Shown here: piece by piece, positions 1 to 6,580 of the stretch
Position numbering within the stretch: position 1 is the first letter of the stretch
Layout of the letters: every line of letters begins with the position of its first letter
NCBI GenBank assembly: GCA_038232935.1
Contig: JBBSMX010000159.1
Span: forward strand, 1 to 9,090
Length of the DNA stretch: 9,090 nt
Direction: 5' to 3'
DNA from: JBBSMX01 sp038232935
GTDB lineage: Bacteria; Bacteroidota; Rhodothermia; Rhodothermales; JANQRZ01
Program-made: the position numbers and the translations under genes
Notes under the pieces: generated by a model
Database searches by the model: none
Told to the model about the DNA's origin: nothing
The model's input: only the letters and a program-made list of their open reading frames with translations

Positions 1-293
<293 letters not shown>

Positions 294-312
294 GACGGGC
301 TAGAATTGATAT

Positions 313-326
313 TAGTAGGCGTACTA
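313..326. promoter_or_regulatory. Perfect dyad TAGTA-GGCG-TACTA, possible operator
   Basis: Five-base arms TAGTA (313-317) and TACTA (322-326) flank four bases, and the right arm overlaps the candidate - strand -10 element TATAGT (328-323). Two more TAGTA copies follow at 372-376 and 416-420. Four copies (either strand) within about 110 bases of a GC-rich sequence is more than expected by chance, which suggests protein binding sites. No binding protein can be named. Confidence 0.35.
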
Positions 327-355
327 TACTGTAAAATAGGGCATTTGTCCCATGC

Positions 356-383
356 ATAGAAAGCCCACCAGTAGTATTTCTAT
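356..383. promoter_or_regulatory. Perfect inverted repeat ATAGAAA / TTTCTAT, possible operator
   Basis: ATAGAAA (356-362) is followed after 14 bases by its exact reverse complement TTTCTAT (377-383). The arms are 21 bases apart, repeat start to repeat start, which is two helical turns, so a dimeric regulator could bind one DNA face. There is no T-run after it and the arms are AT-rich, so it is not a terminator. It lies in the AT-rich part of the divergent region. Confidence 0.35.
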
Positions 384-787
384 AGACGCCTTCGCTCGTG
401 TGAGGCCCTAACTGATAGTACGAATCGGCGTTGCTCGGCATCGGAGCATGGGGGTCAGTGACACGGGGAGAGCTCAAAGAGATGAATGAGATGAGCATGG
501 TATCGGGTAGGGCATTGAAACAGGGTAGACGATCATGGCCAGCGGACAACACCGTGTAACTAAAAAGGCGCTCAACGTGCGCTCCTCGCTTCCCATCGCG
601 CGCCGAGCGAACATCGCCGCTGCACTCTCGCGCGGGCAGGGGGTCGCGAAGCAGGGGAAGGCGAGGCGAGTATGGCGGCGTGGTCACCCCGGCCGCCCCA
701 CACGTCACTCCGATGTGTGGCTCCACCTCCGACCCCCTTTCAAAAACGACAGGGCAGCGCTCGCGTCCCATGCGCCCCCTGAATCCT

Positions 788-796
788 GAAGGAGAT
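788..796 (+). promoter_or_regulatory. Ribosome binding site of the 109-aa gene
   Basis: GAAGGAG lies a few bases before the ATG at 801, a near-perfect Shine-Dalgarno sequence. It fixes the start of the small gene and supports it as a real translated frame rather than a chance opening. Confidence 0.75.
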
Positions 797-800
797 TCCT

Positions 801-1130
801 ATGCCCACCATCCAGAATAAGACCGACCAGCGCGTGCTCCTTCGCTTCAACAGCGGCCTGACGCAGCACCTCGCTCCGCACGAGACGCTCGAAGGCGTCG
901 AGCACGTGGAGGTCAAAGCGAACAGCCGAATCAAGGCGCTGGAAGCACGGCACGTCATCGCCGTGCGCGAGCCCGGTGAGCAGGGGCCGCTCCGATCCGG
1001 TGCGATGAGCGCCCCCAAAGCCATCGCCCACATCGCGGCGACGCCGCTGGACGAGCTCCGGAGCTTCCTCTCCCCCGATGAGGACCGGGTGACCGTGCTG
1101 CGCGCGATGGAAGAGAAGCGGGTGCCGTGA
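801..1130 (+). CDS. Small eCIS-linked protein of unknown function, first gene of the operon
   Basis: This 109-residue soluble protein has no signal peptide or membrane segment. Residues 1-57 look like a small beta-rich domain (IQNKTDQRVLLRF, a short turn, then HLAPHETLEGVEHVEV) ending in a helix with KALEARHVIAV. That order, a beta strand with a polar turn, a helix and a terminal strand, resembles small tail- or head-associated proteins in phage structural clusters, but I cannot assign a family. Residues 58-72 look like a flexible linker. Residues 80-107 are charged and helical (TPLDELRSFLSPDEDRV, RAMEEK). A strong ribosome binding site and GC-ending codons support it as a gene. It precedes the sheath gene by 73 bases, so a structural or assembly role is plausible. 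This is inference from position only. Confidence 0.83.
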   Translation: MPTIQNKTDQRVLLRFNSGLTQHLAPHETLEGVEHVEVKANSRIKALEARHVIAVREPGEQGPLRSGAMSAPKAIAHIAATPLDELRSFLSPDEDRVTVLRAMEEKRVP

Positions 1131-1141
1131 GGCCCCACCGT

Positions 1142-1163
1142 GAGGCCGCCCGGCCGCGGCCTC
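1142..1163 (+). other. GC-rich intergenic hairpin upstream of the sheath gene
   Basis: GAGGCCGC (1142-1149) and its exact reverse complement GCGGCCTC (1156-1163) enclose a six-base loop CCGGCC. The stem is 8 bp, 7 of them G-C. No T-run follows, so it is not a classic intrinsic terminator. It sits between the small gene and the sheath ribosome binding site, and could be a partial terminator or a 5' stabiliser of a processed sheath message. Confidence 0.5.
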
Positions 1164-1190
1164 GGACCCAGACCAGACCAACCGTATCCA

Positions 1191-1197
1191 AGGAGGC
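1191..1197 (+). promoter_or_regulatory. Ribosome binding site of the sheath gene
   Basis: AAGGAGG lies just before ATG 1204 at good spacing. It is a perfect anti-16S match and the strongest such site in the window, fitting a protein needed in hundreds of copies per particle. It also decides the start of the sheath. Confidence 0.85.
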
Positions 1198-1203
1198 AAC
1201 ACC

Positions 1204-3180
1204 ATGGCGACGTTAACAGCTCCCGGCGTCTACGTCGAAGAGATCCCGAGCGGGGTGCGCCCCATCGAAGTCGCCGGCACCTCGACGGCGGCCTTCTTCG
1301 GCGAGGCCGAGCGGGGACCCATCGGCGGGGCAGTCAAAGTCTTCGGCTTCGCCAACTTCCAGACCCTCTACGGGAGTTTCCTCGGTGGGGGGCGCTACCT
1401 CGCGCACGCCGTCTACCAGTTCTTCAACAACGGCGGCGGTGCGTGCTACATCGGGCGCGTCGCGCCGGGGGCGCAGACGGCCGGTGTCACCGTGCTCGAC
1501 AGGAGTGTCGCGGCCCAGGACAGCCTCACCTTCGAAGCGTCCTCGCCCGGCCTGTGGGGCAACCGCATCATGGTGATCGTGAACGCGGCCACTGCCACCG
1601 ACCCAGGCAACCAGTTTGACCTCGCGGTCTACCAAGACAACGCCGAGCCCGGCGAACCGCCCGTGCTGCTGGAGTCCTACGCCGACCTCAACATGGACCC
1701 GGCCTCTCCGAGCTACGTCGAGAGCGTCGTCAACAGCCTCTCGACCTACCTCCGCGTCGCCGTCAACACGGCGAACACGGGCCAACTCAACGGCTTCAGC
1801 GAGAGCGCCGAGATCGTCGTGGACGGCAGCGACCTCCTTGGAGCGAACCAGCGCCAGTTCCGCATCAACATGAACGGGGACGGCTTTCGCACCGTCGACC
1901 TCACCGACGAGATCACCAACAGCGCGCCGGACCTCGCGGACCCCGCCGCCGTCGCCGCTACGATCCAGGCGGTGATTCGGGCCCTGGCCCCGCTGCGCGA
2001 TTCGACGCCCGCCGCCGTCTACACCGCGGCCACGGTGACGTTCACCCAGACGACAGCGCCCGACGGCGTCCTCCGTATCACCGCCGGGGGGCCGGCCTCC
2101 GCCTCGTCGCGCGTCCTCGTCCAGGACGCGCCGGATCCCCTCGCGAATGCTGCCGGGATTCTCGGCCTCGGCCCGCGCAACGGCGGCACCGAGGTCTACG
2201 GGTCTGCCAACATGCGCCCGCGAGACACCCCGGCCGACGACTTCTACTTCCTCGGCGACGACACCGTGGCGGGGGCCGTCAGCGCCGTCTCGCTCGGTAC
2301 CGACGGCACGACGCCGCAGGACGTGGACTTCATCGCCGCCTTCAACCTCCTCGACACGATCCGCGACGTCAGCCTCCTCGCCGTCCCCGGCATCGGCTCT
2401 GAGGCCGTCGTGGATGCGGGGATGAACTACTGTGCGAACCGGCCGCTCAGCGACTGCTTCTACGTCGGCGACATGGACGCGCTCGACGACACGTACGTCG
2501 AGGCCATCACGTTCAGGGACACGCTCAACAACCCGAACTCCTACGGGGCCGTCTACTTCCCGTGGCTCCTCGTGCTCGACCCGACGGGGCAGTCCGAGGA
2601 GCCCATCCCCGTGCCCCCCTCCGGGTTCGTAACCGGGCTCTACGGGCGGATCGACGGGCGGCGCGGCGTCTGGAAAGCGCCCGCCGGGACCGAGGCCATT
2701 CTCGCCGGCCCCGTCGGGCTCGTGACCGAGCTCACCGATGTCCAGCACGGCGACCTCAACAACACGCCGAAAAGCGTCTGCGTCATCCGCCGCTTCCCCA
2801 CGACCGGCATCGTGGCGTGGGGCGCGCGCACGGTCAGTTCCGACCCCGAGTACAAGTACATCCCCATCCGGCGGACGGCCATCATGCTGCGCGTGAGCAT
2901 CTTCAACGGCATCCAGTGGGCCGTCTTCGAGCCCAACGACGAGCCGTTGTGGAGCTCGCTCCGCCTCAACATCGGCGCGTTCATGAACACGCTCTTCCGG
3001 CGGGGAGCCTTTCAGGGCGCGTCGCCCTCCCAGGCCTACTTCGTGAAGTGCGACGCCGAGACCACCACGCAGGCCGACATCGACCTCGGCATCGTCAACG
3101 TCCTCGTCGGGTTCGCCCCGCTCAAGCCGGCCGAGTTCGTCGTCGTCAAGATCCAGCAGCTCGCCGGGCAGGCCCCCTGA
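1204..3180 (+). CDS. eCIS contractile tail sheath protein
   Basis: This is the contractile sheath that surrounds the inner tube and shortens to drive it into the target. The N-terminus has the hallmark of phage-tail sheath proteins: a PGVYVEEIPSG segment near residues 7-17, then TAAFFGEAERGP and the Gly-rich region before ACYIGRV. The C-terminal half holds the family core, including GVWKAPAGTEA (residues 488-498), and ends with the LNIGAFMNTLFRRGAF and AYFVKCD parts and a C-terminal strand. At 658 residues it is long for a sheath. The extra length is a central stretch, about residues 95-350, rich in Ala, Asp, Thr and Asn, probably surface-exposed insertion domains. It is the only sheath gene here, whereas Afp and PVC carry several. 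It matches the Cis2/Afp2-type sheath (family knowledge). Hairpins lie on both sides. Confidence 0.97.
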   Translation: MATLTAPGVYVEEIPSGVRPIEVAGTSTAAFFGEAERGPIGGAVKVFGFANFQTLYGSFLGGGRYLAHAVYQFFNNGGGACYIGRVAPGAQTAGVTVLDRSVAAQDSLTFEASSPGLWGNRIMVIVNAATATDPGNQFDLAVYQDNAEPGEPPVLLESYADLNMDPASPSYVESVVNSLSTYLRVAVNTANTGQLNGFSESAEIVVDGSDLLGANQRQFRINMNGDGFRTVDLTDEITNSAPDLADPAAVAATIQAVIRALAPLRDSTPAAVYTAATVTFTQTTAPDGVLRITAGGPASASSRVLVQDAPDPLANAAGILGLGPRNGGTEVYGSANMRPRDTPADDFYFLGDDTVAGAVSAVSLGTDGTTPQDVDFIAAFNLLDTIRDVSLLAVPGIGSEAVVDAGMNYCANRPLSDCFYVGDMDALDDTYVEAITFRDTLNNPNSYGAVYFPWLLVLDPTGQSEEPIPVPPSGFVTGLYGRIDGRRGVWKAPAGTEAILAGPVGLVTELTDVQHGDLNNTPKSVCVIRRFPTTGIVAWGARTVSSDPEYKYIPIRRTAIMLRVSIFNGIQWAVFEPNDEPLWSSLRLNIGAFMNTLFRRGAFQGASPSQAYFVKCDAETTTQADIDLGIVNVLVGFAPLKPAEFVVVKIQQLAGQAP

Positions 3181-3183
3181 GCC

Positions 3184-3198
3184 CGGCCTCGCGGGCCG
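3184..3198 (+). other. Short GC hairpin between sheath and tube genes
   Basis: CGGCC (3184-3188), loop TCGCG, and GGCCG (3194-3198) form a perfect five-pair stem just after the sheath stop codon. No T-run follows, so termination is unlikely. It may protect the sheath message from 3' decay or tune translation between sheath and tube. The arms are short and could arise by chance at this GC content. Confidence 0.3.
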
Positions 3199-3241
3199 AA
3201 GCCCGCCGATCCCCCGCTAACGAAACGACCGCGAGAGCACC

Positions 3242-3742
3242 ATGGCACAGTTCAGCGTCAACACCCACCGGTTCGACCCGTACCGGAATTTCAAGTTCAG
3301 GGTGAAGTGGGACGGGCAGTACGTCGCCGGCCTCAACAAGTGCAGCGCCCTCAAGAAGACGACCGAGATGGTGGAGTGGCGCGAGGGCGGCGACCCCAGC
3401 CACAGCCGGAAGCTCCCCGGCAAGACCTCCTACGAGGCCATCACCCTGGAGCAGGGGCTCACCCACGACCTCACCTTCGAGGACTGGGCGGGCCTCGTGA
3501 ACAACTTCGAGGGCGACGCGCTGATGTCGCTCAAGAACTTCCGCAAGGACCTCACCATCGAGGTCTACAACCTCCAGGGTGTGGCGGTGCTGGCCTACAA
3601 CGTCTTCCGCTGTTGGGTCTCGGAATATCAGGCCCTACCCGAGCTCGACGCCAGCGGCAACGCGGTGATGATCCGCATGCTCAAGCTCGAAAACGAGGGG
3701 TGGGAGCGCGACGTCGCCGTCACCGAGCCCACCGAAACCTGA
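3242..3742 (+). CDS. eCIS inner tail tube protein (T4 gp19-like)
   Basis: At 166 residues this is the usual length for the phage T4-like tail tube family, the protein that polymerises into the hollow inner tube. Near the start, DPYRNFKFRVKWDG (residues 12-25) is the family's typical opening strand. The HSRKLPGKTSYEAITLEQGL region and the LPELDASGNAVMIRMLKLENEGW region are conserved in this family. There is no membrane segment. It follows the sheath by 61 bases, the usual sheath-then-tube order. Only one tube gene is present in the window; in Afp and PVC a second tube protein sits nearby, so another copy may lie further right. Upstream of ATG 3242 there is only a weak purine-rich site (GAGAG). 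Confidence 0.96.
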   Translation: MAQFSVNTHRFDPYRNFKFRVKWDGQYVAGLNKCSALKKTTEMVEWREGGDPSHSRKLPGKTSYEAITLEQGLTHDLTFEDWAGLVNNFEGDALMSLKNFRKDLTIEVYNLQGVAVLAYNVFRCWVSEYQALPELDASGNAVMIRMLKLENEGWERDVAVTEPTET

Positions 3743-3754
3743 GCCCCCTAACCG

Positions 3755-4663
3755 ATGCGTGCGGCCGGCCCCATCTCGACGTGCCTGCTCCCTGGCGGGC
3801 TGGTGGACGGCGGCGGCGTGACGCACCGCGAGGCCGTGCTCATCCCGCTGAGTGGCCGCGAAGAGGAACTCCTCGCCGACCGGCAGGGCGAGATTCCAGC
3901 CGCGCGCGTCACCGCCGTTCTCGCCCGCTGCGTCCTCCGCATCGGCTCCGTCGAAGTGACCGAGGCCGTCGCCCGCGCCCTCCTCGTGGCCGACCGGCAG
4001 TTCCTGCTGATGAAGCTGCGCGAGGCCACCTTCGGCGACCGCGTCGTGGGCACCCTGGCCTGTCCCTGGCCCCACTGCGGAGCCCGGATGGACCTCGACT
4101 TCTCGACCCACGACCTCCCCGTCTCGCCGTGCGAAGTGGCAGCGACGTACCACGTCGAGCTAACGGAGGAGGAGGCACCCGAAGACACGGCCGGGCGGCG
4201 ACACCGCGTGCTCACGTTCCGCTTGCCGAACGGCGAAGATCAGGAGGTGCTCGGCCCAATCCTCGCCGAACAGCCCGCCCGCGCCCTCACCGGGTTGCTC
4301 GAACGCTGCCTCCTCGGCACCGACGCCGGATGGGACGACGTGGCAGACCTCGCTGCCCGCCTCTCACCGCGCGCCCGCTGGACGGTTGAGCAGGCGATAG
4401 AGGCGCGCGCGCCCCGGCTCGGGCTCGAGATGAACCTGGCCTGCCCCGAGTGCGGCCGGGCCTCGACCGTCCCCTTCGACGTGCAGGACTTCTTCTTCGG
4501 CGAGCTGCAGACCAGCCGCGACCTCCTCTACCGCCAGGTCCACTACCTCGCCTACCACTATCACTGGAGCGAGCGCGAGATCCTCGACATGTCGCGCGAC
4601 AAACGGCTTGCCTACATCGAGGTGCTGGCCGACGAAATCGAGGCGCTAAACGATGCCCGCTAG
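3755..4663 (+). CDS. T4-type baseplate protein with two cysteine pairs (probable eCIS baseplate component)
   Basis: This 302-residue soluble protein has two cysteine pairs that look like a split zinc ribbon: CPWPHCG (Cys103, Cys108) and CPECG (Cys230, Cys233). Between and before them are a helical part (residues 65-97, ending LLMKLREATFGDRV) and a mixed middle. The C-terminal region has LAYHYHWSEREIL (residues 265-277) followed by a charged helix; a HWxxxEI-type motif recurs in small eCIS accessory proteins (from memory). The combination of an FGD-type helix followed by a C-P-x-C-G ribbon fits the T4 baseplate family (PF12322-like), which I recall as gp26-related. The gene starts 12 bases after the tube stop and its end overlaps the next gene by 11 bases. 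A structural or assembly role in the baseplate is likely. The family assignment is less secure than for sheath and tube. Confidence 0.78.
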   Translation: MRAAGPISTCLLPGGLVDGGGVTHREAVLIPLSGREEELLADRQGEIPAARVTAVLARCVLRIGSVEVTEAVARALLVADRQFLLMKLREATFGDRVVGTLACPWPHCGARMDLDFSTHDLPVSPCEVAATYHVELTEEEAPEDTAGRRHRVLTFRLPNGEDQEVLGPILAEQPARALTGLLERCLLGTDAGWDDVADLAARLSPRARWTVEQAIEARAPRLGLEMNLACPECGRASTVPFDVQDFFFGELQTSRDLLYRQVHYLAYHYHWSEREILDMSRDKRLAYIEVLADEIEALNDAR

Positions 4664-5735
4664 CGATCATACCACGTTCTCGTACCTGTCGGGGCTGCTG
4701 GCCGCCGGGGCGCGGTCGTTCCCGTATAGCGGTGGCGTGTACCGGCTGCTCGGACAAACGGCTCCACAGGGGACGGCGGTGCGATTCCCGCCGCCCCTCC
4801 CGCCCGTGGGGTTCGCCTACGAGCAGGGTCCCCGGCTTTGGGAGACCCCGGGGATGGGGAACCCGCCGTTCCCTGGTGTCGCCCCGAGTCGGGTGCCTGT
4901 CGATGCGGGAAAGGAAGCCGAGCGAGGAGATGGAGAGGCATCGCACCGCCCACGGTCGATACCGCCGATCCGGGCCGGCATGCGACCCGAGACAGGAAGG
5001 CCTGAGGAACCTCCATCTGTCCCGTCCCCGCTTGTGCCATCTACGTCTGCGCCATCAACGCTGAGGCCAGCCGTGGCAGGCGGGCGGGTTGAGGCAGAGC
5101 CGTCTTCTCTTGCACCTCCTCGCGGAGCTCCCGCCGGGGAGCCGCGCGTGAAGCCTCGGTCCGCAGAGCCTACGGCCGAGCCCGGCCTGTTGGGAGAGGA
5201 GCCGCGTGACGTAACCCAACGCGCCGTGTCCCCGCTCGTCGATGCTCCGGTCGAAGGCGTGGGGCTATCCATCCCCGGTCTCTCGCAACGGCGTTTGGCG
5301 TTCGCCGCGCTAGCGGGCACACTTCCTCGGTCTGACGCTAGGTCTCGACCGGATGAGTCGACGCAGTCGGAGCTGCCGGCGGACATCTCCCCACCTTTAC
5401 CTGCCCTGCACGCGTTGCCGTCTATCCCCGGAGAGGCGGCGACGTTTAGGGCGAGAGCACGCAGCATAGAGGAGGTCGAGCACGTGCGGCGGGCAGTGGT
5501 GGCGCAGGCCCCGCAGCGGACGGGGCAGAAAGCCATTCGGGAGGCGGTCCGCGAGGCCGCACGGGAGGCGGTGCGTGAGGGGATATCGAGCGCGAGACCG
5601 GAGGGGTCGCCTCGGCTCGCCGCCTCCGTTCCAGTCGTCGTGGTGCAACGAGTTTCGGATCCGTCGCGGCAGGTGCCCCGCGCCTTCTGGTCCAGCAGCG
5701 CCCTGCGTAGCACGCACTTACGGATGCTCCGGTAA
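4653..5735 (+). CDS. Proline-rich, mostly disordered protein of unknown function in the eCIS operon
   Basis: Only the two ends of this 360-residue protein look ordered. Residues 1-35 (HTTFSYLSGLLAAGARSF, GGVYRLLG) could fold. Residues 45-280 are rich in Pro, Ser, Ala, Gly, Arg and Glu with no domain I can name. Residues 296-310 repeat as REAVREAAREAVREG, a charged helix built from an 11-base DNA repeat at 5538 and 5562. The end is VVVVQRVSDPSRQVPRAFW followed by LRSTHLRMLR (through residue 360). Third codon positions contain more A and T than in the sheath, suggesting relaxed or fast evolution. It overlaps the baseplate gene by 11 bases and precedes the DUF4255 gene by 5 bases, so it is translated as part of this operon. 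Possible roles are a linker, scaffold or target-facing fibre-like part. I see no enzyme motif. Confidence 0.7.
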   Translation: MPASDHTTFSYLSGLLAAGARSFPYSGGVYRLLGQTAPQGTAVRFPPPLPPVGFAYEQGPRLWETPGMGNPPFPGVAPSRVPVDAGKEAERGDGEASHRPRSIPPIRAGMRPETGRPEEPPSVPSPLVPSTSAPSTLRPAVAGGRVEAEPSSLAPPRGAPAGEPRVKPRSAEPTAEPGLLGEEPRDVTQRAVSPLVDAPVEGVGLSIPGLSQRRLAFAALAGTLPRSDARSRPDESTQSELPADISPPLPALHALPSIPGEAATFRARARSIEEVEHVRRAVVAQAPQRTGQKAIREAVREAAREAVREGISSARPEGSPRLAASVPVVVVQRVSDPSRQVPRAFWSSSALRSTHLRMLR

Positions 5736-5740
5736 CGACG

Positions 5741-6580
5741 ATGAGCGCCTCCACTGCCATAGGCCGCGTCAGCGAATCGCTGCGGAACCTGCTCCTCGGT
5801 GAGATGCAGCTTACGCCCGCTGTGCCGGTGAGCATCCAGGCGCCGGACGAGACGGGCGGGGCACGCCGCATCAATCTCTTCCTCTACAAGGTCCACGAGA
5901 ACCCCTTCCTCCGCAACCTCGACTGGCAGGTGAGCCCGGCGGATTCGAGCCAACTCCTGCCGCCGCCGCTCGCGCTCAACCTGTACTACCTCCTCACGCC
6001 GTACGCCGTGAACGACGCTAACCTCGGCAACACGACGACGCACGAGATTCTGGGCGAGGCCATGCGCGTGTTCTACGAGTTTCCCATCATCCCGGACGAG
6101 TACCTCGCCGGGGACCTCGAAGAGGCCCGCGAGCAGATCAAGATCACACAGAATGGGCTCGATATCGAGGAGCTGAGCCAGGTGTGGAACACGTTCTCCG
6201 AGCCGTTCCGACTGTCCGTCCTCTACGAAGTCTCCGTCGTCCAGCTAGACCAGAGCCCGGCGGAGGAGCGGCCTCTCCCGCAGCGTGTGCGCAGCATCGG
6301 CGTCCCCACGGTGCAGGCTCCGTACCGGCCTCCGGTCGTCGACGCCATCGACCCGGTCAGCGGGCCGGCCGGCACGACCGTCACCTTCTCGGGATCGTAC
6401 CTCGACGGGTGGTCGGCCTACGTCACGCTGCTGCGGCAGCGTCTCGTCAACGGCGCAGCCATCGCGGGGGATGACTTTCAGGTCGCGCTCCCCGGCGACC
6501 TCGACCCCGGTTTTTACGAGCTGCGCGTGGACGTGTCGCACCTCTTCCGGCGGGCGTTCTTCTTCGAGGTGACGGCATGA
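5741..6580 (+). CDS. DUF4255 (Pvc16-type) terminator protein with C-terminal IPT/TIG-like domain
   Basis: The N-terminal part, about residues 5-175, is the DUF4255 family found in Afp16 and PVC16, which caps the end of the tube and sheath and sets their length (established for Afp/PVC). Typical features are INLFLYKVHENP (residues 44-55), then a LPPPLALNLYYLLTPYA segment and the helical HEILGEAMRVFYEFPII region. From about residue 198, PVVDAIDPVSGPAGTTVTFSG begins an IPT/TIG-like immunoglobulin fold of about 80 residues, seen in some eCIS DUF4255 proteins. At 279 residues it is longer than a bare DUF4255 domain because of this addition, which may bind a neighbour or be displayed. It starts 5 bases after the previous stop and its stop overlaps the next start (ATGA at 6577). 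Confidence 0.93.
   Translation: MSASTAIGRVSESLRNLLLGEMQLTPAVPVSIQAPDETGGARRINLFLYKVHENPFLRNLDWQVSPADSSQLLPPPLALNLYYLLTPYAVNDANLGNTTTHEILGEAMRVFYEFPIIPDEYLAGDLEEAREQIKITQNGLDIEELSQVWNTFSEPFRLSVLYEVSVVQLDQSPAEERPLPQRVRSIGVPTVQAPYRPPVVDAIDPVSGPAGTTVTFSGSYLDGWSAYVTLLRQRLVNGAAIAGDDFQVALPGDLDPGFYELRVDVSHLFRRAFFFEVTA

Larger units (their letters stand above)
294..800. promoter_or_regulatory. Divergent intergenic region, probable control region of the eCIS operon
   Basis: About 500 bases lie between the divergent frame and the first convincing + strand gene. The part from about 300 to 430 is clearly richer in A and T than the rest of the window, as expected for promoters. It contains two perfect inverted repeats (listed separately) and a weak - strand promoter candidate: GGGACA (351-346), a 17-base spacer, TATAGT (328-323). 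I found no convincing + strand sigma-70 or Bacteroidota-type (TAnnTTTG) promoter. The part from about 540 to 790 returns to high GC and holds one 84-codon open frame (535-789, + strand) with no ribosome binding site and an Arg-rich, low-complexity product. I do not call it a gene. The region ends in the ribosome binding site of the 801 gene. Confidence 0.6.

Noticed and set aside
306..337. + strand promoter with TTGATA and TATACT or TAAAAT
   Set aside because: Spacers of 13 and 20 bases do not fit a sigma-70 promoter, and it is nearly 500 bases from the first gene.
535..789. 84-codon + strand frame just upstream of the first eCIS gene
   Set aside because: No ribosome binding site, Arg-rich low-complexity product, no recognisable fold, and the second half has poor codon bias. 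It is kept only as a remark on the intergenic region.
1142..1163. Intrinsic terminator after the 109-aa gene
   Set aside because: The stem is good but there is no T-run after it, so I call it a hairpin only.
1213..2748. Long 511-codon - strand frame opposite the sheath
   Set aside because: It mirrors the GC-rich codon structure of the sheath gene. The product is a Val/Gly/Arg/Asp-rich low-complexity sequence with no motif, as expected of an antisense shadow.
3307..4389. 360-codon + strand frame overlapping tube and baseplate genes
   Set aside because: Extremely Arg/Pro-rich product in a different frame from two well-supported genes, so a shadow.
4817..6043. 408-codon - strand frame across the Pro-rich and DUF4255 genes
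   Set aside because: It crosses a gene boundary, is rich in Arg, Ser and Gly, and has no motif or ribosome binding site. High GC content alone keeps it open.
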